This document shows, one piece after another, positions 22,425 through 34,252 of a stretch of DNA of 64,000 bases; position 1 is the stretch's first letter, and every line of letters starts with the position of its first letter. A program made the position numbers and the translations under genes. A model generated the notes under the pieces. It was not told where the DNA came from, did no database searches, and worked only from the letters and a program-made list of their open reading frames with translations. The DNA comes from Panopea generosa (Eukaryota > Mollusca > Bivalvia > Adapedonta > Hiatellidae), in NCBI GenBank assembly GCA_029582155.1, contig CM055907.1, positions 7,914,501 through 7,978,500 of the forward strand, given 5' to 3'.

Positions 22425-24335
22425 TTATGTCCCAAGTTTCCCCCAGAGTACAGCAGCAAACTTTGGAGATTTCTGGAGAGTTTTCAGTGGCTTGATCTTT
22501 CCTATTCCTTTGAATGCGCTGGTAGTGTCACATCTAGTGTATGCATGGAGACACATGACTGCTGTGCAGTGGTTCTGTGTATAGCCCTCTGCCAGTTCGG
22601 TGATGTTGATCAGTCGCTGCTTATTTCCAGTGCCAGTGTCAAATAGAATCACTACATTTGGCAATGTGAGGGCGTAGTGCAGTAGGATGAAGAATACATC
22701 GCTGTCTGGACTTTTGATCCGGATGTACTCGTATCCCTTGTCCTTTCCATACATGCAGTACAGAACTACTCTGGAATCAGTTTCCTCTTGGGATGAGCGT
22801 AGAGTTTCGATCTCCATCTTCCCTGTGCTTTGCCCATCTTCAGACGTCAGCTGGTATGCATCTCCTTCACATATGATGATGACTTTTCTTCCAAGGAGCT
22901 TATTGGCATTTGAATGATTACTCCACGTCTTGCAGAGGAGATTGATGAATTGTGTCTTGTTGTCATCATTTGTCAGGAACTGCTTCCAATCAGGAGGTTT
23001 TTTTGTGCTTGCCCCCTTTACAACGAGCTTCTCACTACAGCCCCTTCTCTCACGTTCCATGGATTTGACAGAATTGGGAGTATACATATCTATGCTGAAC
23101 ACCGCATCTGTTGTCGTTGACATCATGCCAAAAATATTGTTGCAGATCAAGCTGAAATTGGCTGGTATATCCTTGAGGTAGTAGAAGTAGGCATTACCAT
23201 CATAGACCACAAGTGTTGACTCAGCCAATGGAACCGGTGCATCCTCACATTCTTTGGTTAGATACTGGAAAGATTTAGATTTGTCTGTCTTTGCCAGAAA
23301 TCCATCTGCTGTTTCAATGCTGTATGGGACAGGAGTCAGCGGGTACGTCATCAGCTCCACCATGTCCAACTGCAAGCCCAGGCTTTGGGATTTCACAAAT
23401 AGTTGGAAGGCAATATTGCCTTTTTGCTTATACTGGACCACTTTGTTGTTTGCCGTTGTTACTTTCATCTTCTTGTTCAAGTCACCAAGCGTTCTCAGAT
23501 TCATCCGCTTTACTAGTTCAAAGAAGTTTTCATTCTTCTCCAGCCTGTCTTTTATGAAAGCTTTCTGTGCCTCTTTTCCTGACTTTTCTGCGCCCAAAAC
23601 ATCAGTTGCTATAATCTCAGTGGCTGCAGCTCCAGATGAAAGACTGATAAGTTTGTCTTGGTCGTCAACTATAAATGGATTGATGAAGCTTTCAACTGCC
23701 TCCTTTGCCTTTCGTACGCATTTCTCACTTTTCAGGATCTCTGCAGGTCGTACATCACGATGCATTGTTCCACTTTGGCTGTCTGTCAGCATGTCAGCCA
23801 TGTTCAGTGTCGTGTTGACATACTGGGATCTCGCGTGTGTTGTTCGCACCCATCTTTGGTATGCATCATGGTTGCTGAGAACCCCTGAAACACCAAAACC
23901 ACCCCCACCAGCGCCACCATGAGATATGGCATGTCTCATAAAGGTTTCCTCCATAGTTTTGTCGACGGCACAGCGGTTTTCGGGTATGAAGGAACGAACC
24001 ACACTCATTGCTCCCCTCTTGATCAAATCAGTTGCTCCGGGATGAGATACCTCAATGTTAGCCAGGAAGATGGAGAAGTATGTGAGATATCGGGCGTAGT
24101 TCTGACCACCGAATGCAAAAAATATGTCTGTCATGAGATGCAAACAGTGTGCATATAAAAGGAAGTCATTGTGCTTCACTGCCTGTACGAGAGAGAGTAC
24201 TAGCCATATATGACTCATGTAGGAAGCCCAAAGTTGGGCAGTTTTTCCGTGACTGCCTTCACTGACATCCACTCTATACTGCAGGTAACCCTGGATGTAG
24301 TTACTGAATGCATCGTCATCTAATGCTGCGTCCAA
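22425..24335 (-). pseudogene. Transposon protein, middle part with XPG/FEN1-like domain
   Basis: About 630 codons open. The first third has the family signature FAFGGQNYARYLTYF (about residue 74), a VDKTMEETF element and a GGGFGVSG-(N)-RW stretch (about residues 140-165). Residues about 490-625 look like an XPG-I/FEN1 core: ICEGDAYQL, then QEETDSRVVLY (acidic pair), IRIKSPDSDVFFIL (Asp-x-Asp), LFDTGTGNKQR, and HAYTRCDTTSAFKGIGKIKP, which resembles the Gly-x-Asp and helix-2-turn-helix part of FEN1. This points to a metal-dependent nuclease acting on the element's DNA. The frame has no ATG at its upstream end and runs directly from a stop, consistent with a frameshift from the piece at 24,320-24,682. 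Antisense open frames here are shadows. Confidence 0.85.
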
Positions 24336-24682
24336 TTAGGTTTCTGTGAGCGATTGTAACAAATCATCAACTTCTTCATCGGGTCTGCTGGGATGGAAGA
24401 GAACAGTTCCTGCTCATTTTGGTGAGCCATGTATTGTTCCAATAACAACGTTTCCAAGCACTCCAGCATGGTCTTATGGCAGTGCATCGCCCTGTCATAG
24501 TGCTTTCCGGATATCACACCTTGCAATGAACCAGAGGCAATCAGCCCTGCTTCAAGTAGGATGTCAGACAAATCAGAGCCATCCAGCTTCTTCACCACCA
24601 TCCTCAGATAAGCACACACGAGGTGGAAGGTACCAATCAAAACAATGTGCTTCTCATACCGTTTAGGGTTGTTCCAAAGCAA
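24320..24682 (-). pseudogene. Transposon protein, internal piece 3
   Basis: Reads LLWNNPKRYEKHIVLIGTFH, LVCAYLRMVVKKLDGSDLSD and HYDRAMHCHKTMLECLETLL, matching a stretch that follows the 'FD(Q/L)...' segment in relatives. It overlaps the next piece by 16 bp and the preceding one by 46 bp, in different frames, so single-base indels and not introns separate them. The upstream break looks like loss of one A near 24,680 (ATGAAGCATATCC, where ATGAAAGCATATCC would keep the frame). Confidence 0.75.
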
Positions 24683-24987
24683 TGGATATGCTTCATGCAG
24701 ACTCCCAAGTCGAAGGTTGTTATGACATACTGCTGGTTTACTTCATGTGTGGCCTCTTCAGCATATCTCAGACATTCTTGCATGGTCTTATAATCGGTGA
24801 TGTGTTGGGTGATGACTGGGTAATAGCCAATGGTGGTGAGATTTGTTGGTGGCATACCAGTTATGGATGTGAAGCCTGTCCAACCAGGTACGTCCTGTGA
24901 GGCTGTACGCATCATGCGAATGAGAACCCAGACAAAATTGCGTCTCATGGCGCGTTTTAGGGCTTCTTCGCCTCCAGGGCATGTCAA
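24637..24987 (-). pseudogene. Transposon protein, internal piece 2
   Basis: Contains LIRMMRTASQDVPGWTGF and TTIGYYPVITQHITDYKT, then YVITTFDLGVCMK. In relatives I remember, this order (VP-WTGFN, IGYLP-I, VFVTFDQ) sits just before the segment seen in the next piece. Its upstream end has no ATG; a frame change near 24,987 joins it to the frame following the stop at 25,034-25,036. Confidence 0.75.
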
Positions 24988-25033
24988 CTGTTGGATTGTC
25001 AGGGATGGACTCTTTCGTTGTGTTACATAGCAT

Positions 25034-26710
25034 TCAGATAGATTCCCGACTTGATCTGTTTTTCAGAGAACGCGCTCCACTTCTGCTGACGGCCGGGATT
25101 TCAGGACGAGTACCCCCCTGTTGCTCTGGGTTTCCTCCGATGTCCTGCATCATAATACCATGAGCAGTGTGAATAGACCCCATGCCTGTCAGATCGTTCA
25201 AGAGCTGATCAAAGTTGTCAAATTTGGAATGAAACACCGATGGAGCATCAGGATCACGAACAATTTGGGTGGACAGAAAACTTGATGTTTCTTCTACAGC
25301 CTGAGCAATAGCTGTCTCAACTTCAAGAGAGAAGGAGTAATTCTCTGAGTGTCCCATTCTGTTCAATAAGGTGATCAGTTGTTTGCTTCTGAACAGATAT
25401 CGCATTGTCATACAGATAAGCACATGCTTTGGTAATTTCCATTCTCCATTGGTAGCGGCCCTGCATATGTCTTGGCCAATAGAAAGTACCAGCCTGTTGG
25501 CTCGTGACGTGTCAGCAGTTGGTGTCCCAGTGATCAAATAACTTAATAACTTCTTCAGCTGCAGTGGGAGTATCCCCTCACTGTTTTCTAAGTCTGTTGA
25601 TGTTGGTGGCCATTTCAGATCTGCCGATTGTTCAAAGCTACACAGAATCAATCGATGTAGGTGAGTGGCGGCATCCTTAATTATGTCAGTGGAACCTAGT
25701 GCATATGCACTCTTGACAGCACGGTTTACATCAATGTCCGAGCTGTATACAATGCATGGTGTAAACTTTGTCTGCTTATCAAGTTGGCAGAATGATAATT
25801 TCCCACAATAGTTGACATCCTTCGCCAGCTTGACTTTCAGTTTCTCACTGCGATAGTTAGGATTGGCGAACTCCGTATCTTGCAGGCTCGAAATATAGAC
25901 CTGAACAATCTCACACATTGTGACAATCTTTTTGTCACGTATCACATCTTTGTCAATCTTCTCACACACATTCTGATACGCTGTCCTGTGTGCCAGTTCA
26001 AGCTTTTCCTGCTGTGTCCTCTTCTCGTCATCAGTACTTCTCCACTGATTTGGGTCTGTAATGTACTTGGCTCTACAGCTCTTGTGAAATTGCGCCTCGC
26101 ATGCAAACAAATCATGTCCTCTTATTGTAGTCAAGAGTTGTTCGTCGGATTTCTGCTCTGCTACTTCTAGAACTCTTCTCCAACCATCAAACTCAAACTT
26201 AGAGGTTCCTTCACTTGTCCAGTTACCCTTCACCTTGATTTTCTTGCGCCCTTCGGAGTTACAAAATATACAAATGGGCTTGAAGAAAGTGGTATCACTG
26301 TCATTTGAAGATCGCCGACTTGTTCTGGATGAACATGTTGCTTCCGGCGTATCTGGAGGAACCTCAAGGCGCTTAAGATTCATGGTGAACCTCTGATAAC
26401 ATTCACGATGATATCCATCAGAGTCTGTATATGTTTCGGGAATGAGGTCACACACCTGTTGCATTCTATGTATAGAACCGACTGGTTGGCAAAGTCTTCG
26501 GGATCGTACTTCTTTTATTTTGTCCAGTGTTTTGTTGCGATCTTTCATGTTCGTGAATAACTGCAGTTGTCCACATTTTAATCCCTGAATATGGATAACA
26601 CATCTTGGTTTCATATCGGACGTTGATGCTTTACAACTTTCACCACGTCTTCTCTTCGACGGCGGGCCATCATCTTTTGGGGGATCCTGGGTATCAGAGG
26701 AACCTTGCAT
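25034..26710 (-). pseudogene. Transposon protein, N-terminal piece with zinc-binding motifs
   Basis: The first ATG is at 26,710 (MQGSSDTQ); 558 codons to a TGA at 25,034-25,036. Early residues include a basic KRRRGE stretch (possible nuclear signal). Three Cys/His clusters follow: GYHRECYQRF, PICIFCNSEGRKK and FACEAQFHKSCRAKY, which fit zinc-binding and DNA recognition. The second half has the family elements LSIGQDICRAATNG, LPKHVLICMTMRYLFRSK, LLNRMGHSENYS and a FDNFDQLLNDLTGMGSIHTA stretch. Open reading continues past the stop for about 16 codons in the same frame, so the TGA is probably a mutation inside a longer protein. It could alternatively end a separate first protein. Confidence 0.85.
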
Positions 26711-26963
26711 CACTGTCGTTGTATGTATTAGAACCAATCACTAAATGCTTGCTCTGTAACATGCAATATTTAGAACAGATATTCCAGTGTGGTCATTTTG
26801 ATTGCTTTTCTAACCAAATGAAACAAGAAAGCTAAGACTGTATTTCCTTTAGGTTTTATGATGGCGTCAGTCTTCATGAAGTTGTGATTGACCGCTCCTG
26901 AAAATTGTCATGAATCTGTGTTTTATGTTGATTGAATGGTGTTCGAAAAAATACTCTCAGGCA

Positions 26964-27359
26964 TGGAAGAAATTTGACCAAAAAATAATGACAATTATTT
27001 TGTGAAAATGTTCAATTTTGACCTCAAAATCGATATAAATTCATTTTTTAGAAATAAATCTTTTTATAGTTGTTTGTTTTGTTAATATATGTGTTTGTTA
27101 TTCTATTGCCGTCATTTTGATACCTCATTTGTTAAATTTGATCGGAAAATAACGATTTTATGATATTTTTCACATTTTGGGTAAATTTCACTTTGGCAGC
27201 CATCTTGATGACGTCATAACCGGAAGTTCGTCCCAACTTACGCAATGTTAACATTTATTTTCGTGATCAGGGCGTCATGGGGCTTCAGAAAAATATTGGT
27301 TCGGAGTTTTGTGTGTGGGGGGGGGGGGGGTGCACGGTGGACTCTTCTAGCTCCCGGAC
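26964..27359 (-). repeat. Right terminal inverted repeat
   Basis: Inverted partner of 21,364-21,752. It differs by scattered substitutions and by a long G run at about 27,318-27,330 where the left TIR has a shorter CCCCGCCC-type stretch. The upstream region of the minus-strand gene lies between this TIR and 26,710. Confidence 0.9.
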
Positions 27360-27361
27360 TA

Positions 27362-28045
27362 ATAACAAGAAGTGTCGGAGGGACAGTGCGCTCGACTATT
27401 TTGATGCAGATCTAAAACAACAGCGTTTTCAAGAAATTAGTACCAGTACTCATGGGTGGTAAAATTAAGCTATACTTATTCTTGTCTGTTGAAAAAAAGC
27501 AAAATAATTCCAAATCAATATTTTAATTTTTATTTTCATCATTTTTAAAAAAAACAAAACAGATGAATGCATATCTCATATTGCATTGATGTTATATTAT
27601 TTAGCATGTAAATACATTTGTCGTTCAAACTTTAAAATTGCTTTATAAATCCATTAACCATTGCTGACAAATAACCCGATATGTGTGCCAATACCTAATA
27701 TAAGGCACACCATGTACGTGTATAACAACCCTAAATATTACAAGTGCATGAATAGAATATATGAATTTCTTCACATCATAGGGCAAAATATCAGTTCATG
27801 AAAATGGATCTATACTTCAAATAATATTGTTTATCAAAATGGATACCCTTTCATGAAAATGAAGCCAAAAAAAATTTTATAGTAATAAAAAAATAAAATT
27901 AAAACAAATCAAATTGAAAAAAAAAACAATAATTTTAAAACAATTTTTAAAAACAAAAGAAATGAAAAATTATACTTGAGCTCTAGATGATATTATCTAC
28001 AAATTGACTCCTTTGGACGGGTCAATTTTGCTTTTTGTGAAACAT
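27362..28045. other. Intergenic, nothing recognised
   Basis: 27,362-27,462 is GC-richer than its surroundings and open but short. The remainder is AT-rich with A runs near 27,860-27,960. Confidence 0.35.
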
Positions 28046-28184
28046 CTAAGCTCATGGTCTTGTAATTATACTACATTTTTTTACCTGTGGTTGCATAGAT
28101 ATCTTACCTGATAAAAAAAAACATAATCTGAAAACCAACGCTGACGCCCGATGCCGTACAATAGTCCCCCATCCATATTCTACG

Positions 28185-28400
28185 AGTAGCCTAGCTAAAA
28201 ACGAACAAGTGGTGCACCTTACGGATGCATTCGATGTAATAGGCAGAGCAGGAACATATGAAAATAAAAACAACATTAAAAGCCATAGGCAAAATGCAAA
28301 CTGACATAAAATAATGCTAAGAAACAACAACAAAGAATGCCACATACATATCGAAATCGGGCTTGGCCGTTCAGTTTATATTCGCTTATTATATAACTTA
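28185..28400 (-). repeat. Duplicated segment paired with 38,060-38,280
   Basis: The reverse complement shares AAGCCCGATTTC(G/A)AT and TTATTTTCATATGTTCCT, and overall order, with the plus strand at 38,060-38,280. Both copies have a hydrophobic frame in register, with FSYVPALPITSNAS here and FSYVPFLSISCNTS there. It may be a decayed exon or chance; see the findings. Confidence 0.5.
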
Positions 28401-28484
28401 CAATGCCGAAACCAAATCGCAGTTCATGTATCTTCAGTGCAAATAACAAACCATGCCTTAAAATCAATAAAGTTACAAGTTTTA

Positions 28485-28655
28485 AGATGACACTTGTTTT
28501 CCAAACAGCATTTGTAGCAAACTATTAAATGCCCTTTTCATTTATTTTGTCAAAATTGTTTTGCACATTTTATGCTTTGTGATATATATCGGCTGTCGAG
28601 ACAGGTTATTCAATTATAGCTTTGCGTTTTCCTTCTTCCTGAATTCTACGTCGTC
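28485..28655 (+). repeat. Duplicated segment paired with 41,695-41,865
   Basis: Shared stretches in order include TTTCCAAACAGC(A/G)TTTGTAG, AAACTA(T/A)TAAAT, TTTTTCATTTATT(T)TGTCA and TTTGCACA. Same orientation. No coding potential. Confidence 0.55.
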
Positions 28656-28659
28656 TGCT

Positions 28660-30635
28660 ACGAAATAAAATCATTCATTCAGTATTTTCATTTGCCCTCT
28701 AAACAATTTAAGGTGATTTTAGGCAAATGAAAGAAGTGAAGTACACGAACATTTATTAATTTGAATAAGTCAACGTCTGAATTCCCTTAATAACTAAATG
28801 TTCATTTGTCTTTACGTTAAGATTGCGTTTATTTTCAAACATGATTTCTTTAAAACTAAGTTAAGTAAAACTATGTTTTATATTCAAAAACTTTTCCGCG
28901 TTAAAGGCAATGCACATGCCAGGTATTATGAAAATACATAACATTATACAGTTAGACTGTGTCTACTCATATAAAACAATGTATACACCTTGAATGTTTA
29001 CAAGCAAACGGAAATGTTAGCCTAGCATTAAGGTAGTTAGTCCATATACAACTTACAACTAAACATACCAAATCGTATGCATAAACAGGAACACTGTACA
29101 AATTGCCTGTATAGTCCAAGAGCAAACATCTATCAAAAACTCTCACATACCACGTCTTGGATAGTTTGTCGCTTGGAAATGTTTGGTATATACGTTATTG
29201 CTATTATTTGACCTTCAGTACTAATATATTGTGATATTATTTTAAATACTACCTTTATAAAAAAAAATTCCCAAAAGCAAACAATAGTCAATTTCCAGAA
29301 AATATAAAAATGACATGATATGTATTAAAACTCTGAGGAACGTTTTTTTGCTATGTTTGCACTAATCTTTTACACTAAAATGTGTAGTTTCTCTTTGACC
29401 ACCATAACTGGTTTAATAATAAAATAGTAAATATATAAAATATGTGACTTTTGCGTTGTTCGAAAAAGGTCTGTTTTTTTAGATAATGGAAATGTAACAA
29501 ATTACTTTTATAATTAAAAAAAACAAATATATTATCCTAGACGAATAATTGCTTAAACATAAAATATAATTGTTGAAAGCCACATGTATGTCGTGATTGA
29601 ATTTCCTCTGTACAGAGTGGGGATCATTCCTCAAATGTAAGCGACAATGTTAATTGATGATTTACATAAGCAGACAAAACCCATATCGAATGCTTTCAAT
29701 ACATATTTTATATGTATAATGGTACCTTTTTATCAACTCCTTTGTGTATGCTGCAAATCAGTTCTTTTCTGATCTGATCAGAGGGGATAATCGATACTTT
29801 AAAATATGTTTTATATTGTGCAATAGTGATATTTTTCTTGTCATGAACTTTAAAATTCTGTTTATCTTAACACACTTTTAATAAATCGATTTGCAGTATT
29901 ACACTTAGTTGTATTATGTGAATAGTTAATTGTATGTTGCATTGTGTGATAGTCTCTTGTAATTCATATATTTGAATGACTATGTATATATACTGTTTGA
30001 TATTAATGTTATTGTTATTGCGTTGTACATAGATGATACTGAAATAAAGATTAAATATACATACATGTTTCCATCAAGTAAGGCAGATAGGACGGTCCCA
30101 TAATACTATCAGGATCAAGTATACAGCATAACAAACAAGTAAATAGAATAACTATTGGCTAGTATTTGACTAGCAATTTGCTAGCCCAACCCTAGACGAT
30201 TAGCAGATATAATTAGATACATATGATAGAAAAAGATAAATAAACATATAATTGCAGCCAACTTTGTAAAAATGGACCTCATTCAATACATAGTTCAGGT
30301 ATGAAGAAACAGTGACAGCTACAACATAATGATGAAAATATTTACATACTTGGGACATTATCTACTTTGATTACTATAATACGTGTTTGGTGGATTAAAA
30401 ATAAATCGAAGGTAAAATCACATCTCTTTTGCCTTTAGGACACCGTCATTGTATTCATTCAGGTGGTTTAACTACTTGGATATTTTCTAATGTCCAGAGA
30501 AATTGTGTCATTAGATTTCGTATTTGTATATTATGGTAGGAATGGTGCCATATTTTAAGTCTATGAGATGACATTATTATTTGAGATGTTCAGATAAATA
30601 CCTATGCTATGGGAACGACTGACAGTTTCATCTCA
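28660..30635. other. Intergenic, nothing recognised
   Basis: AT-rich with a TATATATCGG motif at the left edge. No open frame above 60 codons and no recognisable RNA or repeat. An AATAAA at about 30,043 stands alone. Confidence 0.4.
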
Positions 30636-33600
30636 AACAATCATTATGTATATATTTAGGCAGTTGTGCCGCATATAATCTTCAATAATGAAACATGATG
30701 ATAGTTTGATCTTGCATCAAGACAGCTGGAAATCGAAGAAAAGTTCAATTACACAAACGGGTGATATGTATAATTGTTGAGTGTCAAGTTTGAAAATTAT
30801 AATGTCTGTGAAAACAAACGCAAAGTCATTAAATTATTATCCTAAAACACACACTTTAATTCATGGCTAATGTTATAGCTGTCAATATGTATTTGAGTAG
30901 TAATAATTAGCGAATAATTTCAATATTAATCACTATTTCTTCTATACATCTAATTTCCACATAAATGTGACGCGAAGCTGAATCAATGTTTTTAATCAGC
31001 AATGCATTAAGATAGAGTTCAATGTTGTGACCATCAAGCATGCTTAAATATAAAAATACAATAGCTATTCGACGGGATCGAACACGGTCATTTCATACAA
31101 AGATCGCGAAAACTGCTTCAGGTTTAGGTAAAATGCAATAATTATGCGCCCCGATCGAAGAAGTAATTTCATAATAGGTTCACGGGAACTGTAATAGGTA
31201 ACAAACACTAGCTATGCGACGGGGTCGGAAAAGTCATTTCATAATTATATACCTCTCCCACAAATCATAGTATTTTAACACTTACCAAAACTGTGACGTC
31301 GTTAAACTTGTACTGAAACAACTGACCAATAAACGTGCTCCAATCTCACTGAAATGTGACGGACCAACGCAGGAGCTCTTGGTTTGTTCTACACACCATA
31401 TCTATCCTAATGCAAATATGAAATATACTACGTGTTTGTTGTGTAAAAACATCAATGTTTGCTCGTTTCTCTTCGAGCATCTGATTTACTTGACTCAAAC
31501 AATATTTTATTCAATAAATGTACATAGTATATAAAATTTACAATGCGTCATCAAAAACATTTCTTAAAAAGTTTTAATATTTCCCATATAATCATAAATG
31601 CAGGCCACACATGCCTTTTCAATATGCCGATTATAATGATTTTCAAAATGTTTACAAACAAACATATAACCAATCAGTTCATTAATATCTACAAAAACAC
31701 TGATGATTATGTTGACAAACATTCAAATCTTGATTAAAACCATATTCCATTATACTACAGGTATCATATTGCTGGTGACAGAAGTCATAAGGGACTACAT
31801 GTTATATCGGACTGATTGTCTGCTACAATGCACACTTACACTATTGAAACAATGTTCAATACATTAAAAACGAGATAATAATTTTACTGAAAGAAATACT
31901 ATAATGGATCAACAGAGAGTGGATGGATGTTATTCCATAATGATTAATATCGAGATTATAAAAGCTTCAGGGTTAGCACTCATTCCTTAATGAATGATGT
32001 ATATAGCAGTTATATTGTGTAGTGGTAGTATTAGTTATACTGAGGTACTTGGAAAAAAACTGTAATATACATTTATTTGCAAGTCTATGTTTTCACTTTG
32101 TATAATAACCTGGTATGTGAACGATACTAAATGCATTTTAAAAATATTTCTGTTGTTGACAATGAGCGCAACGAAAAACAGCAGACTTCGCTTTATTGAG
32201 TTTGCAAATGCATTTGTGGTAATGTATACTGAAGGAATAAGTGACGCCCGATGAACTTTAGAGCTATTTAATCAAACTATTGTAAGCAATGATAAAAGTT
32301 TTAGAAATCAATATACATGTAAATGTATCTCATTAATTGATTTATCAATCATTATATTTAATTTTCGTTCTTATCATTTCAGTATAGTACGCAACATCGT
32401 ATCACGACCATCACATGCTCAAGTAGTAATGCCATTTAAACCATGTAATGTTATATTAATTAGAGTTTTGTTATATTGGAAAGTGTATTGTCATATAAAA
32501 TGGACACAAAAGTGCATTTGGGTTAATGTTGTTTACTGACCTTTATGATTGATAGAGGCATAATAAAAAAAAACACGTGGTTGTGCCAGTTTGTATCTTT
32601 ATAAGTGGATATGGAATGAAAACATTGATGCACAGGGAGATAATCAGATCTCAGAACGGACTTAATGTATTTTGTGTTTTATTCAGGACCTAATCACACC
32701 AAGGGCTGATGGAATTAAATATAATAAATAAATACTTGCATGTGTGATCCATAAAGGAATACCAAACGTACGAAAAGAGTTTTGATTGTGTGAATCTAAA
32801 TGTACAGTCAGTGCATTGCTGTGTGTAGGTTATATTTGCCATGGTAGCACAGTATTCCGTTTTCGATTCACACTTAAGAACAAAAAGCAAAAGCATTGCT
32901 TGAGCAAAGTATGGTTCCTCTTTCTACCGCCGCATAGCATTATTTCATTAGTTAATTACAGGTCAATGGTGATGACAAATCAACGATATGGCGATATGTA
33001 ACTACATTGCAATATTGGGTAGTCAAAGGAACCTTCTCGTATAAAACAATTTACCTGGATTGTCATCGATTATCATAAAATAAGAAAAAACTATTACAAC
33101 AATACCAAAAATACATCATTACACTGCAATCAAAGTAATGAGATATTGTAAGGCTCAATTATAAAACATTATAAAGCAATTCTTTTAAAAATATGGTTAA
33201 ATTATTCATTATTGAAATATTTACTGTCTTAACAAAATAAACGCGTAACATATGGCCCTCTCTCAAATTAGAAATAAGTTTCCATTGTCTTAATTGGCCT
33301 GCTTCTCCTGTTTTCAGTTAAGGTTAAGTTATTTCCTTACATACAATTATCTTAATTTAATTTGATAGTACAATCATAGCAACCGAATTTTAAATATCAA
33401 TTATCAAGTTCCTGGTACACATCCATCTCAATAACATGAAACTAGCTAATGCATTTAACAATAAAACAGTTTGTTTCCACTAAGGACACGTCCTATAAAC
33501 ACACACTACGCAAAACATACATGTGTGTGATAGAATAACATAAAAAAAAATCACCAAACATTCAGAAGAATTGTCAAAAAGGATTTGATAGGACAGAAGA

Positions 33601-34113
33601 AATACATCAAAAGACAAACCACTGGATATTTCCTTAAGAAGTTCCGTGGATAAGATGTATTTTAAGCCACTGCCTCAAAGTAGTTAGGTCTATATTTGGT
33701 AATATTTTTCGTCGACGACTTACCGAACACAATGATCTTTTCAAAGGGTAACTATTTTAATAAAATTATGTTAGCAAACCTGTTTCTAACAATGTTTTTA
33801 AAGAGTATTTGTCAGAGTACAAATACATTTGTTTAAGGTTAAAATGCTAGTTTCATCAAGAGTCTTACTACTTTACTGGGTCGAATGGTATATTGACGAA
33901 TAACGTAGAGTTGCGAAACATTTTGTATTACCCTAAAATGTCAACAAATGTGATTTTTATATTTAACGTTTGCATTTTGTATTTCGCATTTCCACTATAA
34001 TGATTTCAGTACCCTAATAATAACTTGTATATAGCAAGGACGTTTTCCAAGCTCATGCCGTGTTTATTGTCTATTCATGGAGAATATTTAGCATAAACAC
34101 TTCGTTTATGTGA

Positions 34114-34252
34114 AACCAATCTTTATTCATTGCTGATTAAAGACTGGGGTCTCGTCCCAGATAGTATTTATGTAGCTAGCATATTTATCTATTGAACGAG
34201 GAAAGTTAATTACGTCAGCTGTCGGTAGTTTATGCCGAATAAGTAAAGTTGA
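34114..34252 (+). repeat. Conserved core motif at the palindrome centre
   Basis: ACCAATCTTTATTCATTGCT, GATTAAAGACTGGGGTCTCG, TGTAGCTAGCATATTTAT, ACGAGGAAAGTTAATTACGT, CAGCTGTCGGTAGTTT. Closest relative is the inverted copy at 10,832-10,962. Confidence 0.7.

Larger units (their letters stand above)
21364..27359 (-). mobile_element. 6.0-kb long-TIR DNA transposon, Academ-like (tentative)
   Basis: Inverted termini of about 390 bp start G(G/T)CCGGGAG and enclose about 5.2 kb carrying a single minus-strand coding unit, broken into five open pieces. The candidate target duplication is only TA (21,362-21,363 and 27,360-27,361). The encoded protein carries N-terminal Cys/His motifs and a C-terminal XPG/FEN1-like domain. 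From memory, a large transposase protein with an XPG nuclease is the hallmark of Academ (AcademX). Against this, Academ usually makes 3-4 bp duplications, which I do not see. Sister proteins are common as uncharacterised repetitive proteins in cnidarians, molluscs and fish. The two TIRs look about 95 percent identical, so the insertion is fairly recent, yet the gene has one stop and about four frameshifts. This copy cannot make the full protein. Confidence 0.85.

Noticed and set aside
22223-24158. Plus-strand open frames of 68-222 codons
   Set aside because: They are antisense shadows of the transposon's minus-strand gene, with compositions typical of reverse-strand reading.
21360-27362. TTAA target duplication (Kolobok or piggyBac type)
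   Set aside because: The flanks read TATA on the left and TAAT on the right. Only TA can be matched, and no THAP or piggyBac-like domain is visible.
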